Shown: positions 52,068-60,930 of the stretch, piece by piece
How the letters are laid out: each line of letters opens with the position of its first letter
How positions within the stretch are numbered: position 1 is the stretch's first letter
Assembly: GCA_963707275.1 (NCBI GenBank)
Contig: CAVPPH010000001.1
Coordinates: 310,001 to 374,000 of the forward strand
Length of the DNA: 64,000 bases
Direction of reading: 5' to 3'
DNA from: JACKBK01 sp963707275
GTDB taxonomy: Bacteria; Chloroflexota; Anaerolineae; JAAEKA01
Translations under genes and position numbers: made by a program
The notes under the pieces: model-generated
What the model saw: the letters and a program-made list of their open reading frames with translations, nothing else
The model's database searches: none
Told to the model about the DNA's origin: nothing

Positions 52068-52745
52068 ATGTTCAAACGTCCGCGTTTTAGATCGCTTATC
52101 GTAATCCTGGCAGTCGCTGCGACATTGGCGATGCCCGTCGCAGTTAGTGCATCACCTCCGATAGGCGGACCGGTCGTGAGTACACCGGCTGAGGCCGCTC
52201 CCCCTCTCCAACTCTATGGCGGTGTTCGCTTCAGATCCTTCAACAGCGGCCTCACTCTGGAAGTGTTTCAAGGCACCGACCTCAATCCGCCATCCGAACC
52301 GGGGACGCTGATCACTCAGAACCTTACCTGGCGGAGATCGAACCAGATCAGGATCTCCTACGACCCAGCCGCTCACACATTGATCAGCCAGGTCAACAAC
52401 AACCCCGAACTCGTCTTCGAAAACTTCGTGCCTGATGGCCCCATCAACTATGCGCGTATCGTGGTCGTGGAACACGATCCTACCGGGCAAGTGGACTTCG
52501 TTCACGTCAAACTAGATACCTACAGGCTGGGCGATTTCACAACGGATACACCAAATCCGCAGGCTGGATGTTTCACACTGAACAGCGGTGATCCGCTAAA
52601 CAGCTGGTGTTCCTGGGGAGTGTCTGACTATAACTTTTCGCAAGGCTTCACAATGAAGGGCAAGATCGACCTGGACGGGACGTTCCCCTCGATCGATCCA
52701 GAGACGACCAAGGTCGAGATCATGGTGGGGTATCTGGCCGAATGA
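52068..52745 (+). CDS. Exported protein of unknown function
   Basis: The 225-residue protein has a clear signal peptide, FKRPRFRSLIVILAVAATLA, with a cleavage site near SASPP. The mature part reads LYGGVRFRSFNSGLTLEVFQ and ISYDPAAHTLISQVNNNPEL and is beta-rich with two cysteines near the end (AGCFTLNSG, NSWCSWG) that may pair. I do not recognise the family. The ATG follows an excellent AAGGAGG. It is a one-gene unit ended by a strong shared terminator. Confidence 0.75.
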   Translation: MFKRPRFRSLIVILAVAATLAMPVAVSASPPIGGPVVSTPAEAAPPLQLYGGVRFRSFNSGLTLEVFQGTDLNPPSEPGTLITQNLTWRRSNQIRISYDPAAHTLISQVNNNPELVFENFVPDGPINYARIVVVEHDPTGQVDFVHVKLDTYRLGDFTTDTPNPQAGCFTLNSGDPLNSWCSWGVSDYNFSQGFTMKGKIDLDGTFPSIDPETTKVEIMVGYLAE

Positions 52746-52783
52746 AAGTCAATCGTAGGATGGGACCTTCGCCCGCATGAATC

Positions 52784-52818
52784 AAAGATGCCAACTTTTC
52801 CGAAAAGTTGGCATCTTT
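52784..52818. terminator. Bidirectional intrinsic terminator
   Basis: A perfect 16-base stem, AAAGATGCCAACTTTT (52784-52799) with its complement (52803-52818), encloses the loop CCG. It separates the convergent genes ending at 52745 and 52839. Nearly the same hairpin recurs at 57163 and 59364. Confidence 0.88.
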
Positions 52819-52838
52819 AATTCCGTCCCACTACGCCG

Positions 52839-55800
52839 TTATGTCCCGAACGTGGCGGTTACCAGCATCACATCTAGCATGTCGATCACGCCGTCGCAGT
52901 TCAGGTCGTAGGCTGTGTCGTAGGAGGCAGGCGCATTCCAACGACTGGCGACAGCGATGATGTCGGCCACATCCACGTCGCCGTCGTTGTCCACATCGGG
53001 GTCGGGGCATCCCACCTGCACGCACGGGGAGAATTCCGACGTGTTATCGCTGGCATCGGTTGCTGTGGCTGTGACGTAGACGCCGCTGTTGAGACCGGTC
53101 AGCGCCTGGGTGAAGTTCAGCACGCCTGCGCCATTGGTGCTGCCGCTGTAGGTTGCCATGAACTCCTGCCCCTCGCCATACCCCGACGAATCGCACTGCT
53201 GGCTGCGAAAGAAGTCGATCTCGAACTGCGTACTGGCCGTGCTCTCCAGTGTGACATCTACCGTGCCCGTGCTGGTGTTGATCCCGGTAATGATCGGGAA
53301 GTTCTGCAAGCCGTTCGCACCCGTGTCCGGGTCGCCCGGTCCGTCGTTAGGTGTGATGCCGTCGTTGTTCAGGTCGATGCCCAGCCCGGCATTCTTGTAG
53401 ATGCTGTTGGTGCGTATGCAATTCTGCTGGCCATTGGGCAGGACGACCACACCAGCCTCGCCGTTGAACTTGATGACGTTATCGCCGACCCAGTTGTCGG
53501 TAGAGACGTTGAGGCGCACGCCCGCGCCGGTGTTGGAGAGGATTGTGCCGTTGACGTCCAGGCCGATGTTGTTGTAGCGGATGTTGTTGCCGCTGGCGCC
53601 GTTCTGTACCAACACACCGTTGCCCTCATTGCCAGAGATCAGGTTACCGTAGCTGGCGTTGATGCCGCCCACCAATGTGCCGGTCACGTTGTCCAGTTTC
53701 ACGCCCGAACTGGTGTTGCCGCGATCCACGGTGCCAGCTTCGTTTGTGCCGATGAAATTGCCGCGTATGGCGTTGTCAGCGGCGCCGCTGTGGATGCTGA
53801 CACCGAACTGGCCATTGCCGCTGATGATGTTGCGCTTTGCCGACGAGTTGCCCCCGACAACGTTATCAGGCGCAGCGTCGATGTCCACCCCGTTCGCGCC
53901 ATTAGGCACTTCGAGGCCGCCGCCGGCCCGCAGGCCGATGATGTTGCCCACGATCTTGTTGCCCGCCGCTGTCGCGCCCGCAATTCCTACGCCCGAGCCC
54001 AGGTTGCCTGAGATGACGTTGCGCAGCGCATAGCTTTCGCCGCCGATGCGGTTGTTGCTGCCGGTGACGTGCACGCCGTCCAGTCCGTTGGGCGCGGCCG
54101 TATTGCCGTCAGCAGCCAGGCCGACAAAGTTGCAGGTGATCTGGTTGTCGTCGCTGGACACTTGAATCCCGTGTCCGTCGAAGTCCCGGATCACCAGACC
54201 TTCAATACTGCTGCCATCGCTGCCCACTGCCAGTGTCAGGCCATCGACGCCGGTCGTCAGGTCACCTTTGAGGATCACGTTCAGGTTGGCAGCAGGACTG
54301 CTGTCCGAGCCGCAGTAGGCGCCATCCTGCGCGCTCACTGCATCCAGAACGACCGGGACGGTGATGGCCGGCAGCGGGCTGGCGGGCCGGACCGTGCCGC
54401 CGCCGGCGCCCAGGTCGAAATTGACGCCGAACGGCCCGCCGCCCAGCGCGTTGACCTCCTGGATCGCCGCGCGCAGCGTGCAGGCCGTAGACGCGCCGGT
54501 CACGTCGCACATCCCATCCCCTGGAGTCTGGTCGCCGGTGTCGGCCGTCGAGTCGATGACGAAGGTCTCCTGCGTCACCGGAATGCAGGGCGAGAACTCC
54601 GAGGTGCTACCGTCGCCTGCCGTCGCGGTTGCCACGACGACCTTGCCGAGCGCAGGCGCGCTGCCCAGTGTGGTGTCGATGGTGTAATAGCCCAGCGCAT
54701 CGGTCGTTCCGGGGACAGTACCGAGATAACGCTGTCCTTCGCCGTACCCGGAGTCGTCGCAACTGTCGTTCTCATATAAATCGATGTCGTAGGTAATGTT
54801 GGGCCGGGTGGCCAGCAGGCCCAGGACGTAGCCGTTGTTGCGGGCAATCACCAGGCCGGGATAGTTCTGGAAGTCGTTGGGACCGGTGTCTGCGTCGGGA
54901 GCGCCGTCGTTGAGAGTCACACCGCCGGTCGCGTTGCCGGTCAGGTCGATGCCCAGCTCGTCGTTGTTGTAGATCTTGTTGCCGCGGAAGGTGTTGCCAT
55001 GGGTGCTGGTTCCCAGGTAGCCGCAGCAGTAGTAGTGGCGGATGCCGATGGTGTTGTAGGCAATGGTGTTGCCGTCGTTGGGCTGCCCGACCAAGGTGTT
55101 GATCACGTTCCCGTCCAGGTAGATGCCGTTGTCAGAATTGCCCAGCGGATCGACGCCGTTGTATGCCACGCCGATCTTGTTGTTGAGGATGGTCGCTCCG
55201 TCGGCCTCCGTGATGTAGATGCCATCGTCCCAGTTGCCGGAGATCAGGTTGCCCTGGCTGACCAGCCCGCCGCCGATGGTCACGCCGGAAGCGTGTTCCC
55301 AAACCTCGATGCCGCCGCTGGTGTTGGCGATCGCGCTCGTGCCGGAAACGTTGGTGCCGATCAGGTTATTGACGATATCCACGTTGTCGCCGTCGACCGT
55401 GATGCCGTAGACGTTGCCTGAGATCAGGTTGCGTTCGGCGCCGCCTGTTCCGCCAATGGTCACCGCGCTGGCGCTGTCCACAACCCGCACACCGGTGCCG
55501 TTGCCGAGGTCCTGCGTGCCGGACGCGTCGGTGCCGATGTAGTTGCCCAGGATGTCGGTGTTGCTGGCGTTGTCCACGATGACTCCGACGGAGCCGACCA
55601 AATTGCCCGAGATGACGTTACGGTCGGCGTAGCTGCTGCCACCTACCGTGTTGTTGCTGCCCTGCCAGACCATCACCCCTGCCTCATCGTTGCCCAAGGG
55701 CGTCACGCCGTTTGCACCCACGCCGAGGTGGCTGCATGTCACTGTGTGGCCGTCGCCGTCCAGCCAGACGCCGTAGCCGAAGCCGCCAATCGCGACGCCC

Positions 55801-56297
55801 TTGATCGTGCTGCCGCTGGGCGCGCTGGCGTTGCGCCACAGGTTCAGCCCGTCGCTGAACACCGTGGGCACGTTGGAGCCGTCGATGACAATCTTGATAG
55901 TGGCGGGGGTCGTGGAACTGGGACAGACCGTGCCTGGCTCGGTCGTACCATCGACGATCACCGCGCGCTCCAGCCGCGGCAGCTCCGAATAGATCAGAAT
56001 TGTGTGCGGTCCTGCGCCGGCAATGTTGAAATTGATGTGATGCGGCCCGCTGTTGAAGGCGTAGTGGTTGACCTCCTCGATCGCCGCCCGCAGCGTGCAG
56101 GTGCCGAAGGCGGTCGCGCAGACGCCGTTCAGAATCAGATCGGGGAAGTCGTCGGTGCTGTTGACCGTGAAGGTCACCGACGGCGTGGATGGGTCGTCGC
56201 CGCCGGACTGAGCAAGTGCGGCCGGTTGGCAGGCGATTGCGAACACGAGCGCAGCTAAAAACGCGACTGCGAAGCCAGTGTAGAATTTCTTGGCCAT
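52839..56297 (-). CDS. Secreted CSLREA/parallel beta-helix protein with C-terminal dockerin-like repeats
   Basis: A 1,152-residue protein with the signal peptide FYTGFAVAFLAALVFAIA. The chain holds two similar modules: a CSLREA-like start with CTLRAAIEEVNHYAFNSGP (residue about 75) and again CTLRAAIQEVNALGGGP (about 600), each followed by right-handed beta-helix repeats rich in NVISGN and GTNxSGT lines. The last 60 residues are dockerin-like: DVDNDGDVDVADIIAVASRW and LNCDGVIDMLDVMLVTATFG, two calcium-loop repeats. ATG 56297 follows CAGGAG on the minus strand and is preferred over 56345. No cohesin gene is in the window, so the partner is unknown. Confidence 0.85.
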   Translation of the reverse strand: MAKKFYTGFAVAFLAALVFAIACQPAALAQSGGDDPSTPSVTFTVNSTDDFPDLILNGVCATAFGTCTLRAAIEEVNHYAFNSGPHHINFNIAGAGPHTILIYSELPRLERAVIVDGTTEPGTVCPSSTTPATIKIVIDGSNVPTVFSDGLNLWRNASAPSGSTIKGVAIGGFGYGVWLDGDGHTVTCSHLGVGANGVTPLGNDEAGVMVWQGSNNTVGGSSYADRNVISGNLVGSVGVIVDNASNTDILGNYIGTDASGTQDLGNGTGVRVVDSASAVTIGGTGGAERNLISGNVYGITVDGDNVDIVNNLIGTNVSGTSAIANTSGGIEVWEHASGVTIGGGLVSQGNLISGNWDDGIYITEADGATILNNKIGVAYNGVDPLGNSDNGIYLDGNVINTLVGQPNDGNTIAYNTIGIRHYYCCGYLGTSTHGNTFRGNKIYNNDELGIDLTGNATGGVTLNDGAPDADTGPNDFQNYPGLVIARNNGYVLGLLATRPNITYDIDLYENDSCDDSGYGEGQRYLGTVPGTTDALGYYTIDTTLGSAPALGKVVVATATAGDGSTSEFSPCIPVTQETFVIDSTADTGDQTPGDGMCDVTGASTACTLRAAIQEVNALGGGPFGVNFDLGAGGGTVRPASPLPAITVPVVLDAVSAQDGAYCGSDSSPAANLNVILKGDLTTGVDGLTLAVGSDGSSIEGLVIRDFDGHGIQVSSDDNQITCNFVGLAADGNTAAPNGLDGVHVTGSNNRIGGESYALRNVISGNLGSGVGIAGATAAGNKIVGNIIGLRAGGGLEVPNGANGVDIDAAPDNVVGGNSSAKRNIISGNGQFGVSIHSGAADNAIRGNFIGTNEAGTVDRGNTSSGVKLDNVTGTLVGGINASYGNLISGNEGNGVLVQNGASGNNIRYNNIGLDVNGTILSNTGAGVRLNVSTDNWVGDNVIKFNGEAGVVVLPNGQQNCIRTNSIYKNAGLGIDLNNDGITPNDGPGDPDTGANGLQNFPIITGINTSTGTVDVTLESTASTQFEIDFFRSQQCDSSGYGEGQEFMATYSGSTNGAGVLNFTQALTGLNSGVYVTATATDASDNTSEFSPCVQVGCPDPDVDNDGDVDVADIIAVASRWNAPASYDTAYDLNCDGVIDMLDVMLVTATFGT

Positions 56298-56344
56298 GGG
56301 AATGACTCCTGGTTGCAACGCCAAGCGGGTGATTTCGATGCGCA

Positions 56345-56373
56345 ATTGTACACCTCTGGGGCTACATATTCAA
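56345..56373 (-). promoter_or_regulatory. Promoter of the beta-helix/dockerin gene
   Basis: On the minus strand TTGAAT (56368-56373) and TACAAT (56345-56350) are 17 bases apart, about 47 bases before the ATG at 56297. Confidence 0.6.
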
Positions 56374-56386
56374 ACCCGCGGAACGC

Positions 56387-56452
56387 AAAACAGTCACGCC
56401 AACGGCGTGACTGTTTTCTGCGTGATGCGCGATATCCGGCCGGTAACCGGAT
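56387..56452. repeat. Bipartite palindromic repeat, copy 2 (with terminator-like first hairpin)
   Basis: AAAACAGTCACGCC (56387-56400) pairs perfectly with GGCGTGACTGTTTT (56404-56417). About 16 bases on, ATCCGG pairs with CCGGAT (56434-56452) around CCGGTAA. Read from the minus strand it directly follows the stop of the lipoprotein gene and can terminate it. Confidence 0.65.
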
Positions 56453-57055
56453 CTATTCGGAGGCCGCGATCTTGAACGAGTCGAAGAACGCGTTGACCTG
56501 TTCCGGGTCCATTTCCCCCTCAGAAGCCAGCACCAGGATCTGCCATAGTCGGTCGGGCGTGACGATTATCCGTGCGCGACCATCGATCGCTGTCCCGGTC
56601 GGTGAGACGCTACCATCCACGGTGAAGATGATGTCGCGTCCGCTGTTGCCATCGATGGTGATCTCCTGCTCGTTCTGCACGACGCCTGAGACATTGCCCA
56701 TCGCGCCGTCGCGCCCGCCGTCCAGCATCGCATTGATGGTTTCAGCGTCGCCGGCTGCGACCATTTCGGACAGTTGCGCCGGCAGCCCATTGTGGCTGAT
56801 CAGCAGCGCGCTGGCGGATTGCTCGACCACGTACATGACAATCTCAAGGTCGCCAGCCTCGGTAGGAACGGTCTGAGACTGAACGTCTGGCTGCTGTGGC
56901 AGGCGGGCGGTGAAGCCACTGTCGTCGGCAGTGTACTCGATCCAGCCTTCCAGCGGATCGGGCGGTGCGGTAGGCGTTGCAGGCGCCTCAGTCGCTACGG
57001 GGGATTCCGGTGTCGCGCTGCCGCCGCAGGCTGCCACCAGCGCAGCCAGGACCAT
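56453..57055 (-). CDS. Lipoprotein of unknown function (true start probably 57095, frameshifted)
   Basis: The 200-residue ORF begins within a signal peptide whose lipobox is ALVAAC. A better start lies at 57095, MFSKKRPIVLAAL, behind GGAGCAAGGA. One surplus G near 57056 separates it from this frame, and removing it gives PIVLAALMVLAALVAACGG. The mature protein has a Pro/Thr-rich linker and a domain reading IEYTADDSGFTARLPQQPDV and DRLWQILVLASEGEMDPEQV, the pattern of PsbP/DUF1795-like small domains found in bacterial lipoproteins. The function is unknown. It lies between two dockerin-bearing genes on the same strand. Confidence 0.72.
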   Translation of the reverse strand: MVLAALVAACGGSATPESPVATEAPATPTAPPDPLEGWIEYTADDSGFTARLPQQPDVQSQTVPTEAGDLEIVMYVVEQSASALLISHNGLPAQLSEMVAAGDAETINAMLDGGRDGAMGNVSGVVQNEQEITIDGNSGRDIIFTVDGSVSPTGTAIDGRARIIVTPDRLWQILVLASEGEMDPEQVNAFFDSFKIAASE

Positions 57056-57162
57056 CGAGCGCGGCGAGAACTATCGGTCGTTTCTTTGAGAACATTCCTT
57101 GCTCCGTGTGTCTGTTGCGTTATGGTGACACTCACTTTCGGCAGTGACTGTCACCTGAGGAA

Positions 57163-57197
57163 AGAGATGCCAACTTTGCCGAAAAGTTGGCATCTCT
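57163..57197. terminator. Intrinsic terminator
   Basis: AGAGATGCCAACTTT (57163-57177) pairs with AAAGTTGGCATCTCT (57183-57197) around GCCGA. On the minus strand it closes the gene ending at 57211. Confidence 0.8.
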
Positions 57198-57210
57198 GCG
57201 TGCGTTGTCT

Positions 57211-58428
57211 CTACGACCCAAACGCGCCTGCGGCGATCTGCACATCCAGGATGTCGATCTCGTCGTCGCAGTTCAGATCGTACGTAGCAGCGTACGTCTG
57301 GGCGTTCCACTGGGCCGCGACGGCGATAATGTCGTTGACGTCCACATCGCCGTCATCATCCACGTCCGGGCTGCTGCATGTGACCTGCGCACAGGCCGAG
57401 AACTCGGAGGTATTCCCGTTGACGTCGGTGGCGGTGGCAGTCACAAATTGCCCGACTTGCAGCGCACCGGGCGGGACGGAAAAGCTGAACTGGGTTGGCA
57501 GGCCCGGAAAGATAAACTCGTGCAAGCCGATGTAGGTTTCCCCCTCGCCATAGCCCGATGGATCGCAGGTGGTATTGCTGTAGAAATGCAGGTCGATGTT
57601 GCTGGGGAGGCTGTCCAGCACGCCATTGACGCGCGTCACGGTGGCGCTGTTCAGAACCGGGTAGTTCTGTAGCTCGTTGTCGCCTGCGTCCAAATCACCG
57701 GGGTCGTTGGGTGTGACGCCATTGTTGGTCAGGTCAATGCCCAACCCAGTGTTGTTGTAGATGCGGTTGGCGTAGATGGTGTTTCGCACGGCCGCAGTCA
57801 CGACGTCGATGCCTCCGCCGGAGTTACCTGCGATTGTGTTGCGAAGGATCAGGTTGATGTCAAAATCGTCAAGCACGATGCCGACGCCGTTGCTGGCAAT
57901 GATGGTGGTTCCTGCACTGTTCGTGCCGATCAAGTTGGAATCGATCTGATTCGCAACACTGTTGCGCAGCTCAATTTCGTCGTTGTTGTTGGCGGCAATC
58001 ACGTTGCCATTACCGGTCCCACCGATGACGTTGCCACCGCTGCCCTCCAGCAAAACGCCGAACTGCGTGTTGCCCAGCGCTGCGCTGCCGCTGGCGTCCA
58101 GACCGATGATGTTGTTCAGAATATAGCTGAAGCCAGAGTTGTCCAGCAGATAGATGCCGGTCCCGCCGTTCCCGGAGATCAGGTTGCCGTTACCGGCGCC
58201 GTAGTCCCCGATTCTGTTTTCAACGGAGCCGGTCACGTACACCCCGGTACTGAAATTGGGAATGGCCGCGGTGCCGCTGGCATTCAAACCGATGGTGTTG
58301 CCCAACACCTGATTGAAGTCGCTGCCGGTGCGCAGGTGCACCCCGAATAGCCCGTTGCCAGAGATCACGTTGCCAGCGCCAGCCTCCGAGCCGCCAATTG
58401 TATTGCTATCGGCATTGTGACAGCGCAC
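57211..58428 (-). CDS. Second CSLREA/beta-helix/dockerin protein, C-terminal segment
   Basis: The segment continues the protein begun at 59252. It holds beta-helix repeats such as IGGSEAGAGNVISGNGLFGV and GTNSAGTTIIASNGVGIVLD, and a C-terminal dockerin-like pair, DVDDDGDVDVNDIIAVAAQW and LNCDDEIDILDVQIAAGAFG. Real homology in this frame begins slightly upstream, near 58465 (SATTAVPNDDTGV). Two single-base-type shifts, near 58525 and 58465, lie between the two segments. A terminator follows the stop. Confidence 0.78.
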   Translation of the reverse strand: MRCHNADSNTIGGSEAGAGNVISGNGLFGVHLRTGSDFNQVLGNTIGLNASGTAAIPNFSTGVYVTGSVENRIGDYGAGNGNLISGNGGTGIYLLDNSGFSYILNNIIGLDASGSAALGNTQFGVLLEGSGGNVIGGTGNGNVIAANNNDEIELRNSVANQIDSNLIGTNSAGTTIIASNGVGIVLDDFDINLILRNTIAGNSGGGIDVVTAAVRNTIYANRIYNNTGLGIDLTNNGVTPNDPGDLDAGDNELQNYPVLNSATVTRVNGVLDSLPSNIDLHFYSNTTCDPSGYGEGETYIGLHEFIFPGLPTQFSFSVPPGALQVGQFVTATATDVNGNTSEFSACAQVTCSSPDVDDDGDVDVNDIIAVAAQWNAQTYAATYDLNCDDEIDILDVQIAAGAFGS

Positions 58429-59252
58429 GCCAGTGTCATCGTTGGGGACAGCGGTGGTAGCCGAACTCGTTGGTGCCGATGTAGTTGCCTTTGACGCTGT
58501 TTCCGGTGGCGTTGGTGGCTCTGAATATAGATGCCGGAAGCGCCATTGCCGGAGATCACATTGCGTTGGCTGGCGTCAGAGCCGCCGATTTGATTGTTGG
58601 CGCCGGTCACGTGTACGCCCTGCAGGCTGTTTCCAGCGTCAGTGTTGCCGTCAACGTCCACACCGATGTGGTTGCACGCAATCAGATTGTTGTTGCTTTC
58701 AAGCTTGATGCCGCTGCCGTTCCAGCCGCGGATTACCAGCCCGCGGACTGTGCTGCCGTTGCTGCCGGCCACAAAGGTCAAGCCGTTGCTGGCTCCTGCT
58801 GTTCTGCCGTCCAGCACGATCCGCAGCGTGGCCGCATTGCCGAGGCTGGGGCAGCGGGCCAGTTCCTGGGTACTGCCGTCAATTGCTACCGGCACGGCGA
58901 TGGCAGGCAGCGGGCTGTCCGGTTGAATGACGTGGGGTCCGGTTCCTGGGATGCTGAACTGGATCTGGTGCGGTCCGCCACCCAACTGATTGGCTTCCTC
59001 GATGGCAGCCCGCAACGTGCATGGCCTGCCCGCGACATCGACCTCGCACAAACCATCGCCCGGGTTGCCATCTGGCTGGTCGCCGGTGATGGTCACCACG
59101 AAGGTGTTCATAGCCTTTGAGCTGGCCGGCGGTGCAGGTGGCGCGTCAGGGTCGGTGTGGGCATAGGCTGCTGGCGCCAGCGCCAAAAGCAGCACTCCAG
59201 CGATTGCTATGGAAAATCCTCTCGACCAAAGATCGGCCAGCCAACCAACCAT
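58365..59252 (-). CDS. Second CSLREA/beta-helix/dockerin protein, N-terminal segment
   Basis: ATG 59252 follows CAGGAGG on the minus strand. Residues 10-32, RGFSIAIAGVLLLALAPAAY, form the signal peptide. A CSLREA-like stretch (CEVDVAGRPCTLRAAIEEAN, residue about 70) opens the beta-helix region, which has a GLVIRGWNGSGIKLESNNN rung and RNVISGNGASGIYI. Beyond 58525 this frame is spurious, and the reading passes briefly through another frame into the segment ending at 57211. The full protein would be about 680 residues and exported. Confidence 0.78.
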   Translation of the reverse strand: MVGWLADLWSRGFSIAIAGVLLLALAPAAYAHTDPDAPPAPPASSKAMNTFVVTITGDQPDGNPGDGLCEVDVAGRPCTLRAAIEEANQLGGGPHQIQFSIPGTGPHVIQPDSPLPAIAVPVAIDGSTQELARCPSLGNAATLRIVLDGRTAGASNGLTFVAGSNGSTVRGLVIRGWNGSGIKLESNNNLIACNHIGVDVDGNTDAGNSLQGVHVTGANNQIGGSDASQRNVISGNGASGIYIQSHQRHRKQRQRQLHRHQRVRLPPLSPTMTLACAVTMPIAIQLAARRLALAT

Positions 59253-59288
59253 GGGTGATACCTCCTGATAACTCGTGAGTTTGGTAAC

Positions 59289-59353
59289 GGTAGGTCACGC
59301 TAGCAGCGTGACCTACCGTGTGATGGTGTGGGACGTCCGGTTGGTAACCGGAC
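59289..59353. repeat. Bipartite palindromic repeat, copy 3
   Basis: GGTAGGTCACGC (59289-59300) pairs with GCGTGACCTACC (59306-59317), and GTCCGGTT (59335-59342) pairs with AACCGGAC (59346-59353). It is the clearest copy of the family and lies upstream of the gene starting at 59252. Confidence 0.7.
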
Positions 59354-59363
59354 CTACACGGAC

Positions 59364-59419
59364 AGAGATGCCAACTTTTCCCTCCGGGACGGTTCCCAGT
59401 CGGCAAAGTTGGCATCTCT
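59364..59419. terminator. Intrinsic terminator with an enlarged loop
   Basis: The 15-base arms (59364-59378 and 59405-59419) match the hairpins at 52784 and 57163, but the loop is 26 bases and contains its own small hairpin, GGGA with TCCC. It closes the minus-strand gene whose corrected stop is at 59432. Confidence 0.65.
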
Positions 59420-59431
59420 GCTTGTGGTCGA

Positions 59432-60245
59432 CTACGACCCAAACGCGCCCGCTGCCGATCTGGATGTCGATGATATCGATGACGCCGTTGCAGTTCAGGT
59501 CGTACAGCGCCGAGTAGTTGCCCAGGTCGAAGGCGTCCCAGCGCTCGGCGACCGCGGTGATGTCCAGCACCGTCACCTCGCCGTCGCCGTTCACGTCGGG
59601 GTTGCCGGGGCAGGTGATGATCAGCGTGCCGGCCGCGCTGTCGCTGGCCGCGCTGGTTGTTGATGTGGCCGTGCCGTTGAAGGGGAACGTTCCCACATCC
59701 GACGCGGTCAGCGTCACCAGGTTGGCCACCGACGAGTGCGCCGGAATGCTGGCCTGAGCAAGCTGAGGCTCAGCCGTCAGCCCCGCACCGCTCACATCGA
59801 AGGTGTAGACCGTCGAGACGTTGCCGGTGTTGGTGACGACCAGCGTGAACGTCGCCGACAGGCTGGACACCGTCTGGCTGACCGGCTGCCAGGCGACGCT
59901 GACCGCCTCGTAGCTGTCGAAGACGACCGTGGCGGTGTCCTCGCCGCGTACCCGGCTGTCGCCGGTGGATTGGGCGGTTACCGTGAACTGGCTCGGCCCG
60001 GCGTGCTGGAAGGGCAGCGGCCCGCTGCTGAGCTGCACTACCTGGCTTTGCCCTGGGTTCAGCGACACACTGGACGACGTGAACTGCGCCGAAGCCGCCA
60101 CCGCGCCGCCCACCGACAGGGTGTAGGTGTCAGGCACCGAGCCGCGGTTGGTGACGGTGACGCTCCATGCGCCGCTGTCCTCCGGCGACAGGTTGGTGGA
60201 CTGCGGAGAGATCGCGGCCGTGACGCCACGGGTCAGCACCTGCAA
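59432..60245 (-). CDS. Large secreted FG-GAP/NEW3/dockerin protein, C-terminal segment
   Basis: The segment encodes Ig-like NEW3-type domains (NRGSVPDTYTLSVGGAVAAS, TNTGNVSTVYTFDVSGAGL) and a dockerin-like end, DVNGDGEVTVLDITAVAERW with LNCNGVIDIIDIQIGSG. The frame then runs on to 59313, but the two sister proteins end AFGS and stop. Removing one G near 59449 gives exactly that ending, with TAG at 59432-59434, so the long tail is an artefact. It joins the next segment near 60240. Confidence 0.75.
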
Positions 60246-60930
60246 TTGCGCCGCTGTCGCTGCCTTGCACGCCTGCCAGCTCGGTCAACTCAGCGCTGAC
60301 GCTGACCGGGAACGTACCCGGGGTCGCGCCCACCGGCGGCGTCACAGTCAGCAGCAGCTCGGCCGAGTTGAATGCCAGCGGCTGCAAGGCGACGCTGCTG
60401 ACCGGCGTTCCGTTGCGGGACAGCTCATAGCTCCAGCCGCCGGGGACAGTCACATCCAGCGCGAAGGTGTCGCTCAGCGTGCCCGTGTTGGTGACGGTCA
60501 CGGTGAACTGCGCCGGCGAGCCGGGGCCGCCGGCCGCGCTGGCCGGGTCGATGGACACGTCCACCGTGCGCAGGCCGACCACGTCCAGCGTCGCCTGCGC
60601 GCTGTCGGCTGCGCCGTTATCAGCCGTGCCGGTGACCGCGAACCCGAAGGCGCGCGGGCCAGCCTGCGGCGTCACGCTCAGGGTCGTAGACGCTGAGCCG
60701 TTGGCTGTGACCGCCAGCGACGGCGCCAGGCTGACGCTGTGGTCGCCCAGACCGGTCACCGCCAGCGCAACGTTGCCGGCAGACGGTGTGTTGTTGGTGA
60801 TTGTGACGGTGTAATCGACAGCGACGCCTTCGCTGCTTTCCTGCAGGGGAGGCGTAATTGCGACATCCAGCGCGTCGCTGACTTGCAGCAGCCCGCTGGC
60901 CTGATCGCTGCCGCCCGCGCCGTTCTGCAA
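60130..60930 (-). CDS. Large secreted protein, NEW3 repeat segment
   Basis: The frame gives further NEW3-type beta-sandwich repeats, for example VDYTVTITNNTPSAGNVALA and FTVTVTNTGTLSDTFALDV, between about 60930 and 60240. Beyond that the sequence continues in the frame ending at 59432. It is a middle part of a single protein, not a gene of its own. Confidence 0.65.
   Translation of the reverse strand: MQNGAGGSDQASGLLQVSDALDVAITPPLQESSEGVAVDYTVTITNNTPSAGNVALAVTGLGDHSVSLAPSLAVTANGSASTTLSVTPQAGPRAFGFAVTGTADNGAADSAQATLDVVGLRTVDVSIDPASAAGGPGSPAQFTVTVTNTGTLSDTFALDVTVPGGWSYELSRNGTPVSSVALQPLAFNSAELLLTVTPPVGATPGTFPVSVSAELTELAGVQGSDSGAIAGADPWRHGRDLSAVHQPVAGGQRRMERHRHQPRLGA

Noticed and set aside
59313..59431. 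C-terminal extension after the third dockerin-like domain
   Set aside because: A one-base shift creates it; the corrected frame ends AFGS like the two sister proteins, and the extension would translate a terminator and a repeat.
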